This document shows positions 32,401 to 39,275 of a stretch of DNA of 64,000 nucleotides, in pieces. The stretch's first letter is position 1; each line of letters starts with the position of its first letter. The translations under genes were made by a program, and so were the position numbers. Under the pieces are notes generated by a model. That model saw nothing but the letters and a program-made list of their open reading frames with translations. It was not told where the DNA came from and did not search any database. The DNA is from Neoroseomonas lacus (GTDB lineage: Bacteria; Pseudomonadota; Alphaproteobacteria; Acetobacterales; Acetobacteraceae), in contig NZ_BMKW01000018.1 in assembly GCF_014644535.1 (NCBI RefSeq), positions 18,371 to 82,370 of the forward strand, written 5' to 3'.

Positions 32401-34026
32401 TCAGCTCAGCGAGATCGGCGTCAGATCCTGGAACCAGGACTGCGCCTGCACGAACCCATGCACCTTGCTGCTCATCGCGCGCGGATTCATGTCGTGTGCG
32501 ACGAACAGGAACAGCGCGTCGTCCAGCACCTTGTCATGGAGTTCCTTCACCAGCGCGTCCTGCGCGGTAATGTCGAAGGTCTCGTAGATGCGGGTGATCA
32601 GCGCATCATAGGCCGGGTCGTTGAAGAAGCCCCAGTTGTTCGCGACCGGCGGTGCGAGGTCCGACTTCACCAGGCGGACGATCGCCGTATAGGGGTCGAG
32701 CGCCGTGTAGGACACGTTGATCGCGTCACAGCCGCGCGCGGATGCCGCGCCGGCCCCCTCGCGCCAGGTGCCGAGCAGCGAGTTCCAGTCGAACACCTCG
32801 AAGGTGACCTCGATGCCGACTTCCTTGAGCTGCTGCTGCAGCGCTTCGTTCATCGCCAGCACCTGCATCTGGCCGGAGCCGGAGGAGGAGATGGCGACCT
32901 TGGTGCGCAGCGGTGTGCGCGGCGTGATGCCGGCTTCTGTCAGCAGCCGTTTGGCCGCGGCCTGGTCATAGGTCAGGCGCGGGCTGCGCACCGGGTTCCA
33001 CGGGCCGCCCACGGGCACGAGTCCGCCACCTTCCGCCATGGTGCCGCCCAGCATTTCCTTCATGCCGGCACGGTCGATGGCGAGGTTCGCGCCGCGGCGC
33101 ACCCGCACGTCATTCCAGGGGGAGCCTTCCTTCCTGTTGAAGTGCCAGGTCCAGTTATGGCCGTACTGGTTCATCACGATGTTGAAGCCGGCCTGGCGCA
33201 GCGACGGGATGGCGTCGGGCGGCGGTGCCTCGATGAAATCGACCTGGTTCGAGCGCAGCGCGGCGACGCGGGTATTGGCCTCGGGCAGCGGCAGCAGGGT
33301 GACGCGCGCGACCTTCGGCACGCGTGGGGCATCCCAATAGTCGGCGTTGCGGGTGAGGATGGCGCGTTCGCGGATGTTGAAGGATTCCAGCTTGAAGGGG
33401 CCGGTGCCGACCGGCTGCTGGAGGAACTTGTCGTTGTCGCGCCCGGCGGCTTCCCAGGCGGCGCGGTGGGTGATGCCGGTCCAGGTCGCGCCGTAGGGGA
33501 CCAAGCTGTCGACCGTGCGGGTCTCGACGATGAAGGTGTTGGGGCCTTCGGCGTACCAGTTCACCAGGGTCGGCATGCGGCCGCGCACCTGGGCGGAGCC
33601 GCGCGGGTCGAATTCCGGCGCGTCGTTCTTGAAAGCCCGGTTGTAGGAGAAGACGACGTCCTCGGCGGTGAGGATCTTGCCGTCATGGAACTTCACGCCT
33701 TCGCGGATGGTGAAGATCCAGCGCTTCGGGTTGGCTGGGTCGACGCGCCAGGCGGTGGCGAGGCCCGGGCGCAACGGGGCCGGCCGATCGGAGATCGACA
33801 GATCCCAGGTCACCAGATGGTCGTAGATGGTGATGCCCATGAAGCGGTGCCCCTCGGCGCCCTGGTCGGGCATGCCATTGGGCAGCGGGACGGCGGAGGC
33901 GGTCATGCCGACCCGCAGGTTGCCGCTTGGGGTCTGCGCCTGGGCGAGGTCGTAGGGCAATACGGCGGCCAAGCCGAGGGCCGCGCCGCCGCCAAAGAGA
34001 TGCCGGCGGCTGAGTGAGGAATGCAT
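32401..34026 (-). CDS. ABC transporter substrate-binding protein, family 5
   Basis: 541 residues. The N-terminus SSLSRRHLFGGGAALGLAAVL has a twin-arginine-like SRRHLF signal (Tat, inferred), ending AQAQT. The mature part shows family 5 motifs: TAWRVDPANPKRWIFTIREG, VKFHDGKILTAEDVVFSYNR, and the VHGFVQAQSWFQDLTPISL end. It is a paralogue of the protein at 25517 throughout. GGAGACCTTG is the ribosome binding site before 34026. Ligand unknown; no permease partner. Confidence 0.92.
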   Translation of the reverse strand: MHSSLSRRHLFGGGAALGLAAVLPYDLAQAQTPSGNLRVGMTASAVPLPNGMPDQGAEGHRFMGITIYDHLVTWDLSISDRPAPLRPGLATAWRVDPANPKRWIFTIREGVKFHDGKILTAEDVVFSYNRAFKNDAPEFDPRGSAQVRGRMPTLVNWYAEGPNTFIVETRTVDSLVPYGATWTGITHRAAWEAAGRDNDKFLQQPVGTGPFKLESFNIRERAILTRNADYWDAPRVPKVARVTLLPLPEANTRVAALRSNQVDFIEAPPPDAIPSLRQAGFNIVMNQYGHNWTWHFNRKEGSPWNDVRVRRGANLAIDRAGMKEMLGGTMAEGGGLVPVGGPWNPVRSPRLTYDQAAAKRLLTEAGITPRTPLRTKVAISSSGSGQMQVLAMNEALQQQLKEVGIEVTFEVFDWNSLLGTWREGAGAASARGCDAINVSYTALDPYTAIVRLVKSDLAPPVANNWGFFNDPAYDALITRIYETFDITAQDALVKELHDKVLDDALFLFVAHDMNPRAMSSKVHGFVQAQSWFQDLTPISLS

Positions 34027-34165
34027 CAAGGTCTCCGCTGCAAACAGGTTGCTGCGGCGCACCCTAGACAGGGCTGATGATGTTGTGGGCAGTCAGGCGT
34101 TAAAAGGCGCCTGGATATGCGAAGATTCTGCGATCTGCACCAAATTTGTGCGGATCGTGCTGCCG

Positions 34166-34606
34166 TCAGTCTTCGCGGTCGCGCTGATGGGACTGGGACT
34201 GCGCGGCCAGCGCGCGGGCCATCTGGCTCAGCGCTTCCTGGTGCTTGTCGTTGTCGATCAGGGCGAAATTGCGGGCCAGTTCGAGGAACATGCGCTGGCG
34301 GGACGAGACGGGCTGCGCCTCGGTTCCGGGCTGCAGCCCTTCGAAGAAGTAGGAAACCGGCACGTTGAGCACCTGGGCGATCTCGAACAGGCGCCCAGCG
34401 GAGATCCTGTTCAGGCCGCGCTCGTACTTGTGCGCCTGCTGGTACGTCACCCCGATCATCTTCGCGAGCTGCTGCTGAGACAGCCCGAGCATCGTCCGTC
34501 GCTCACGAATTCGTGCGCCAACGTGATGATCGACGATGCCCGCGCGCTGCGTCGAGGCATCGTCGATGCCAATTTCGATTTCGGCTGAGGGGGAAGGGTT
34601 CGTCAT
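34166..34606 (-). CDS. XRE-family helix-turn-helix regulator
   Basis: 146 residues. The Cro/C1-type HTH spans about residues 31-90: VGARIRERRTMLGLSQQQLAKMIG, then VTYQQAHKYERGLNRISAGR and LFEIAQVLNVPVSYFFEGL. This arrangement is common in rhizobial and other alphaproteobacterial single-domain regulators. The ATG at 34606 is preferred over the GTG at 34615. The C-terminal half (RQRMFLELARNFALIDNDKHQEAL) is helical. Target genes are unknown; it is convergent with none and has its own AT-rich promoter region. Confidence 0.88.
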   Translation of the reverse strand: MTNPSPSAEIEIGIDDASTQRAGIVDHHVGARIRERRTMLGLSQQQLAKMIGVTYQQAHKYERGLNRISAGRLFEIAQVLNVPVSYFFEGLQPGTEAQPVSSRQRMFLELARNFALIDNDKHQEALSQMARALAAQSQSHQRDRED

Positions 34607-34621
34607 CTTGGCCACATTAAT

Positions 34622-34650
34622 ACTTTAGCGCGAAACTGGCGTGGCAGCAA
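34622..34650 (-). promoter_or_regulatory. Candidate sigma-70 promoter for the XRE gene
   Basis: On the minus strand TTGCTG (34650-34645) and TAAAGT (34627-34622) are separated by 17 nt, in an AT-rich patch just upstream of the XRE start. Matches to the consensus are only partial, so this is a weak prediction. Confidence 0.3.
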
Positions 34651-34697
34651 GGTAACTTATCTACCTACAGGCGCATCGCGCTGTCGTGATGCGAACC

Positions 34698-35288
34698 TCA
34701 CCCGCCCGGCTTGGGGCCCTTCAGGCTCGCGAGTTCGCGACGAAGTGCCTCGACTTCCGCCTTCAGCGTATCGACCTCGGCGGGGGTTTCCTCGCGCCGG
34801 CCGAAGGGGACGAACAGGCTCATGGCGCGTTCCATCATCGCCATGTTCTGCTTGCCCAGTTCATCGATGTTCGGAAAGGGCATGAAGCCGCCGATGGAAT
34901 GCTCCATGGTGCGGCGCATCTGGTCCTGCTGCCGCCCGAAGGATGCCATGGCGAATTCAAGGTAGCGCGGCACCAGCCCCTGCAGGTTGTCGCCATAATA
35001 GCCAATGAGCTGTCGCAGGAAGGCGGTCGGCAGCAAGTTCTGCCCGCCCTTGCTTTCTTCCTCGACGATGATCTGGGTGAGCACCGAGCGGGTGATGTCA
35101 TCGCCCGATTTCGCGTCATAGACCACGAAGTCGCGCCCGTTGCGCACCATCTTGGCCAGGTCGTCGAGCGTGACGTAGGTCGAAGCCTCGGTGTTGTAGA
35201 GCCGCCGATTGGCATACTTCTTCACCACGACGGGCGGGGCCGCCGTGTCGCTCGCTTGCGCGCTGCCCGAGGCTGCACTACCGGACAT
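34698..35288 (-). CDS. phaR: Polyhydroxyalkanoate synthesis regulator PhaR
   Basis: 196 residues. The PHB-accumulation N-terminal DNA-binding domain is recognised at VKKYANRRLYNTEASTYVTLDDLAKMV and the following VVYDAKSGDDITRSVLTQIIVEEE; the C-terminal part ends in a Glu/Leu helix (TLKAEVEALRRELASLK). PhaR represses phasin and PHA genes and binds PHA granules. The start at 35288 has GGCGGG with 6-nt spacing; ATG 35294 is too close to it. Divergently transcribed from the PHA synthase-like genes, a common arrangement. Confidence 0.92.
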   Translation of the reverse strand: MSGSAASGSAQASDTAAPPVVVKKYANRRLYNTEASTYVTLDDLAKMVRNGRDFVVYDAKSGDDITRSVLTQIIVEEESKGGQNLLPTAFLRQLIGYYGDNLQGLVPRYLEFAMASFGRQQDQMRRTMEHSIGGFMPFPNIDELGKQNMAMMERAMSLFVPFGRREETPAEVDTLKAEVEALRRELASLKGPKPGG

Positions 35289-35341
35289 GGACATCCCGCC
35301 TCACTCTATTGCTTCGTTCAGGCGCGAGCCTAGCACGCGGA

Positions 35342-35352
35342 TTGCGGTGCAG
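35342..35352. promoter_or_regulatory. Candidate PhaR operator between phaR and the PHA genes
   Basis: TTGC at 35342-35345 and GCAG at 35349-35352 (spacer 3) lie in the divergent spacer. They differ by one base from the CTGC-N3-GCAG arrangement reported for PhaR binding in Paracoccus. A further GCAGCAA follows. The site is suggestive only. Confidence 0.35.
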
Positions 35353-35430
35353 CGAAAGCAGCAAATTCCGTGCGTTCCTTCTCCGCCCCGGTGCGGCTAT
35401 GGTCCGCCGCGCGAGGAAGACCACCACCCC

Positions 35431-35829
35431 ATGGAACCCCCTGAGGATATCGACGGCCTCGCGGAGGACTGGATCGCCCTGTGGCAAAGCGAGATTGCCG
35501 GACTGGCGGCCGATCCGGAACTGGCCGAGCAATGGGCCGCCTGGGCAGCGCTCGGGGCGGCATGGATGCGCGCGGCCGCCGCCATGGCGCCGCGCCACCG
35601 GCCGGACGGCATCCATGACCGGCCCGTTGCGCCGCCGTGGACCGCGCCCGCTGCCGCTGCATCTGAGCCTCGCGGGCATGCGCGCCATGGCGGCGGCGAC
35701 CAACCTGCCGACGATGCCATGGCCAAACGCCTGGCCGAACTCGAACGCCGCCTGGCCGATCTCGAAGGCGGGACGCCAGGAAAAGGACCGGATCCTCGGC
35801 GCCCTCGCGGCAAGCGGCCACCCGCCTGA
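35431..35829 (+). CDS. Small protein with C-terminal coiled coil, PhaE-like position
   Basis: 132 residues in frame with no recognised domain. The N-terminal half reads PEDIDGLAEDWIALWQSEIAGLAADPELAEQWAAW and resembles the start of PhaE/PhaM-like helper proteins; the C-terminal part contains a short Leu/Glu coiled coil (MAKRLAELERRLADLEGG). The last 215 nt overlap the PhaC-like gene in another frame. No strong ribosome binding site is visible before the ATG at 35431. The codon bias remains high-GC throughout the frame, supporting real translation. Confidence 0.55.
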   Translation: MEPPEDIDGLAEDWIALWQSEIAGLAADPELAEQWAAWAALGAAWMRAAAAMAPRHRPDGIHDRPVAPPWTAPAAAASEPRGHARHGGGDQPADDAMAKRLAELERRLADLEGGTPGKGPDPRRPRGKRPPA

Positions 35830-36850
35830 GGCCTTCTCGGCCGCTGTGCTGATGCGCCTCGCCCGGGCCGACCGGGCGATGATTGCCGGCCTCGCCGCCT
35901 ATCGCCGCCACCCCTGGACGCGCGAGATGGCCGACCCCCCGGCGATCTGGAGCGAGGGCGGGTCCCGCCTGCTCGATTTCGGCGGGGACGGGCCGGCGGT
36001 GCTGTTCGTGCCCTCCCTGGTCAATCGCGCCTATGTGCTGGATCTCACGCCGGAGCGGTCGTTGATGCGCTGGCTGCCAGGGCAGGGGTTCCGCATTCTG
36101 TTGCTCGACTGGGGCTGGCCGGGCGAGGCGGAGCGGCTCTTTACTCTGACCGACTATGTTGCCGGGCGGCTCGAACGCGCGCTGATGGCGGCGCCGGGGC
36201 CGGTGGTGCTGGCGGGCTATTGCATGGGCGGGCTGCTGGCACTCGCCGCCGCGCTGCGTCGGCCGGATCGGGTGCGGGCGCTGGCGTTGCTGGCCACGCC
36301 CTGGGACTTCCATGCCGGGCCGGACGGGCCGCGCCGGGCGAGGACCGCCGCGGGGCTGGTGCCGGGGCTCGAGGTGCTGATGGAACCCACCGGCGCGTTG
36401 CCGGTCGATGCCATCCAGTCGCTGTTCGCCATGCTCGACCCCTTTGGTATCGCGCAGAAATTCCGCGCCTTTGCCCGGCTCACCCCGGAGAGCGAGCGCG
36501 CCGCGCTGTTCGTCGCGCTGGAGGATTGGCTCAATGACGGCGTGCCGCTGCCGGCCCCGGTGGCGCGGCAATGCATGGCCGGCTGGTATGGGCGCAATGA
36601 GCCGGGCCGGCTGGCCTGGCGCATCGCCGGCCAAGTAATCGACCCCGCCGCCTGGGAGGGGCCGGCCTTCGCCGGCATCCCAGAACGCGACCGCATCGTG
36701 CCGCCGGCTTCGGCCATGGCGGCCGCGGCGCGGTTGCGGCAGGGCAGCGTGCACATCGCCGCGGGCGGGCATATCGGCATGGTCGCCGGCGCCGGCGCGG
36801 AGCGGGCGCTGTGGCAGCCGTTCGCCGCCTGGCTGGGCGGCCTGCCGTGA
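35615..36850 (+). CDS. PhaC-like alpha/beta-fold hydrolase (PHA synthase relative)
   Basis: 411 residues from ATG 35615. The nucleophile site is G-Y-C-M-G-G (Cys203), the Cys-type lipase box of PHA synthases, not the Ser box. RDRIVPP and GGHIGMV (His386) supply the Asp and His. N-terminal GPRPLPLHLSLAG is the element seen in alphaproteobacterial PhaC-like hydrolases, which supports a start as early as 35615 despite its 215-nt overlap with the upstream small gene. Length is below typical class I synthases (~570). It probably polymerises or hydrolyses 3-hydroxyacyl esters, next to phaR and the thiolase gene. No ribosome binding site is clear. Confidence 0.7.
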   Translation: MTGPLRRRGPRPLPLHLSLAGMRAMAAATNLPTMPWPNAWPNSNAAWPISKAGRQEKDRILGALAASGHPPEAFSAAVLMRLARADRAMIAGLAAYRRHPWTREMADPPAIWSEGGSRLLDFGGDGPAVLFVPSLVNRAYVLDLTPERSLMRWLPGQGFRILLLDWGWPGEAERLFTLTDYVAGRLERALMAAPGPVVLAGYCMGGLLALAAALRRPDRVRALALLATPWDFHAGPDGPRRARTAAGLVPGLEVLMEPTGALPVDAIQSLFAMLDPFGIAQKFRAFARLTPESERAALFVALEDWLNDGVPLPAPVARQCMAGWYGRNEPGRLAWRIAGQVIDPAAWEGPAFAGIPERDRIVPPASAMAAAARLRQGSVHIAAGGHIGMVAGAGAERALWQPFAAWLGGLP

Positions 36851-36969
36851 CGCGGCGGCGGGCAGGGCGCGGTTGCCGGCGGGCGGCGATGCGGCGCCGC
36901 GACGCCGCTTGAAGCACCGCGCGCCGAGGAGCATCTTCGCGGCAACGCCCCAAGGGAGATTATCCAGTC

Positions 36970-38142
36970 ATGACTGAAATCGTCATCGCCTCGGCCGCCC
37001 GCACGCCGGTCGGTTCCTTCAATGGGGCCTTCGCCTCGCTGCCCGCCCATGTCCTCGGCACCGCCGCGATCAAGGCGGCGATGGAACGCGCCGGGATCGA
37101 GGGCGGCGATGTGGACGAGGTGATCCTCGGCCAGATCCTCGCCGCCGGCTCGGGCCAGAACCCGGCCCGCCAGGCCTCCGTCAACGCCGGCATCCCGGTC
37201 GAGCACACGGCCTTCGGGATCAATCAGCTGTGCGGGTCGGGGCTCCGCGCGGTTGCGCTGGCCGCGCAGCAGATCGCCTCGGGCGACGCGAAGATCATGA
37301 TCGCCGGCGGGCAGGAGAGCATGACCCAGGCGCCGCACGCCCAGCAGCTGCGCGGCGGGCAGAAGATGGGCGACCTCGCGCTGATCGACACCATGCTGCG
37401 CGACGGGCTGATGGACGCCTTCCACGGCTATCACATGGGCAACACCGCCGAGAACGTGGCGCAGAAGTTCCAGATCACCCGCGACCAGCAGGACGAATTC
37501 GCCTTCAACAGCCAGCGCAAGGCCGGCGAGGCGATGAAGTCCGGCCGCTTCAAGGACGAGATCACGCCCATCACCATCAAGGGCCGCAAGGGCGATGTGG
37601 TGGTCTCGGATGATGAGTATCCGAAGCCCGACACCTCCATGGAAATCCTCGCCAAGCTGCGCGCCGCCTTCTCGAAGGACGGTACGGTGACGGCGGGCAA
37701 TGCCTCGGGCATCAATGACGGCGCCGCCGCGCTGGTGGTGATGTCCGCCGCCGAGGCCGCGAAGCGCGGCATCACGCCGATGGCGCGCATCGTCTCCTGG
37801 GCGACCGCGGGCGTTGACCCGTCGATCATGGGGACCGGGCCGATCCCGGCCTCGCGCAAGGCGCTGGCCAAGGCGGGCTGGAAGCATGAGGACCTCGACC
37901 TCATCGAGGCGAATGAGGCCTTCGCGGCGCAGGCGCTGGCGGTGAACAAGGACCTCGGCTGGGATACGTCGAAGGTCAATGTGAATGGCGGGGCGATCGC
38001 GCTCGGCCACCCGATCGGTGCCTCGGGCGCGCGCGTGCTGACCACCCTGCTGTTCGAGATGCAGAAGCGCGACGCCAAGAAGGGCCTCGCGACGCTGTGC
38101 ATCGGCGGCGGCATGGGCGTTGCGATGTGCGTTGAGCGGTGA
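36970..38142 (+). CDS. phaA: Acetyl-CoA acetyltransferase (beta-ketothiolase)
   Basis: 390 residues. All three thiolase active-site residues are visible: Cys88 in INQLCGSGLR, His347 in ALGHPIGASGAR and Cys377 in CIGGGMGVAM. It condenses two acetyl-CoA molecules into acetoacetyl-CoA (first step of PHB synthesis) or works in the reverse direction. GGGAGA lies 10 nt upstream of the ATG. It is 119 nt after the PhaC-like gene; phaB is not in the window. The length and motif order are typical for biosynthetic thiolases (PhaA/AtoB). Confidence 0.93.
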   Translation: MTEIVIASAARTPVGSFNGAFASLPAHVLGTAAIKAAMERAGIEGGDVDEVILGQILAAGSGQNPARQASVNAGIPVEHTAFGINQLCGSGLRAVALAAQQIASGDAKIMIAGGQESMTQAPHAQQLRGGQKMGDLALIDTMLRDGLMDAFHGYHMGNTAENVAQKFQITRDQQDEFAFNSQRKAGEAMKSGRFKDEITPITIKGRKGDVVVSDDEYPKPDTSMEILAKLRAAFSKDGTVTAGNASGINDGAAALVVMSAAEAAKRGITPMARIVSWATAGVDPSIMGTGPIPASRKALAKAGWKHEDLDLIEANEAFAAQALAVNKDLGWDTSKVNVNGGAIALGHPIGASGARVLTTLLFEMQKRDAKKGLATLCIGGGMGVAMCVER

Positions 38143-38148
38143 GGCGAT

Positions 38149-38172
38149 GCGGGAGGGCTTTGCCCCTCCCGC
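38149..38172 (+). terminator. Stem-loop after the thiolase gene
   Basis: A 9-bp stem (GCGGGAGGG at 38149-38157 with CCCTCCCGC at 38164-38172) with a 6-nt loop begins seven bases after the thiolase stop. It is followed by an unusually AT-rich stretch near 38210-38240, so transcription may stop further downstream. Confidence 0.5.
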
Positions 38173-38428
38173 ACCTACCGGCCAAGGGCCAAGCCTTTGG
38201 AAACAGGAACTTTAAGATTTTAGACTTTTCGAATTTTAAGCCACCCGCGCGCTATGGGCGCGCATCTGCTCGGATTCTATAGAACAGAGCAGGAACATCA
38301 CTTGAGTTCCAGCGCGAATTCCTGGCCTTGCCTCATGCGTGAGATGGGGATGCAAGGCGGGTCCTCGATATTGACGGTGTGGATGCGGGCCGACCGCCTC
38401 TGTTGCGCCAGGGAAGGGGCGGATCCTG

Positions 38429-38941
38429 ATGTTCGTGATTTTCGCGGGCCTGCCGGGTGCGGGCAAGAGCACCATTGCGCAGCAACTGGCTCGTGAGGTT
38501 GGCGCGGTCTATCTGCGCATCGATTCGATCGAGCAGGCCATTCGGGCCTCCGGCATGATGGCGCCCGGTGCCGAGATGGGCCCTGCCGGGTATCTGGCGG
38601 CCTATCGGGTCGCGGCTGACAATCTCGGCCTTGGCCGCATTGTCATCGCGGATTCGGTCAATCCCATCCGCATCACGCGCGATGATTACAGGGCTATCGC
38701 GGAACGGGCAGGCGTCGGCTTTCTCGAGGTGGAGGTCATCTGTTCAGACAGGGCGGAACACCGGCGCCGGGTTGAAAGCAGGGCGTCCAGTGTCGAGGGG
38801 CTGACGCTGCCGAATTGGCGGCAGGTTGAAGCGCGTCGCTATGATGCCTGGGACCGCGAGCATCTGGTGCTTGATACCGCGCTGCTTTCCCCTGCCGAGA
38901 GCGTCGCGCGGATTGTCGCGGCCATGCGCGACATCGCGTAA
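38429..38941 (+). CDS. P-loop AAA-type kinase/ATPase of unknown substrate
   Basis: 170 residues with Walker A GLPGAGKST at 7-15 and a kinase-like core (VYLRIDSIEQAIRASG, then IVIADSVNPIRITRDDYR and EVICSDRAEHRRRVESR). It matches single-domain small-molecule kinases (AAA_33) that phosphorylate or shuttle ligands. AAA_33 members include shikimate/gluconate-type kinases and toxin/antitoxin enzymes; none is specifically indicated. The spacer upstream (38143-38428) is AT-richer than the rest of the window, a hint of recent acquisition. GAAGGGG lies about 10 nt upstream of the ATG. Confidence 0.75.
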   Translation: MFVIFAGLPGAGKSTIAQQLAREVGAVYLRIDSIEQAIRASGMMAPGAEMGPAGYLAAYRVAADNLGLGRIVIADSVNPIRITRDDYRAIAERAGVGFLEVEVICSDRAEHRRRVESRASSVEGLTLPNWRQVEARRYDAWDREHLVLDTALLSPAESVARIVAAMRDIA

Positions 38942-39047
38942 CAGCCTTTCAGAAGGCCGCGCCTTGGGTGGGCTTCCTGGCGCGTTCCGCCCGGCCGGCC
39001 CGGTACAGGCATTGGTGCCTGGAGGCCCTTATGCCGACGATCCCCTT

Positions 39048-39117
39048 GGAAAGAATGGAGGGGCGCCGCCCCTCCAAACCACCCCGCCAAAGTGCAATGC
39101 ACTTTGGAATGCCGTCT
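39048..39117 (+). repeat. Dispersed hairpin element, copy 1
   Basis: Starts GGAAAGAATGGAG, then stem GGAGGGGC/GCCCCTCC (39057-39064, 39068-39075), the conserved block CAAACCACCCC, a second stem CCAAAGTGCA/TGCACTTTGG (39087-39096, 39098-39107) and ends GGAATGCCGTCT. The same parts occur at 48675-48732 and, in inverse orientation, at 62328-62428, with different sequences in the second stem. Confidence 0.65.
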
Positions 39118-39241
39118 ATCGGCGCGAGGCGCCGTTGTGAGTCTGGGTGCCCGGATATGCTTTTGTGCCCGAAGCGCGGTTGGTGGGCCCGGCGCCAGGT
39201 ATTGGTGTCCAGAGGCCCTTAGGCCTTTGGTGGGGTGAGGT

Positions 39242-39268
39242 TCGGAGAGGGGCGACGCCCCTCTCCGA
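39242..39268 (-). terminator. Long stem-loop after the MATE gene
   Basis: TCGGAGAGGGGC and GCCCCTCTCCGA pair around a short loop (39242-39268), seven bases beyond the stop codon of the leftward MATE gene. There is no T-run, but its position matches a terminator. The stem core resembles those at 32370 and 38149. Confidence 0.45.
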
Positions 39269-39275
39269 GGCGCCA

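Larger units (their letters stand above)
38942..39275. other. Gene-free spacer of 334 nt with a dispersed hairpin element and direct repeats
   Basis: It holds a 25-nt direct repeat (39007-39031 and 39197-39221, 21 of 25 identical) and between them a copy of the dispersed hairpin element (39048-39117). Near the right end is another long stem (39242-39268). No coding sequence is convincing. Confidence 0.55.

Noticed and set aside
35209..35430. N-terminal extension of the PhaE-like frame
   Set aside because: It lies antisense to phaR and across the divergent promoter; no conserved residues.
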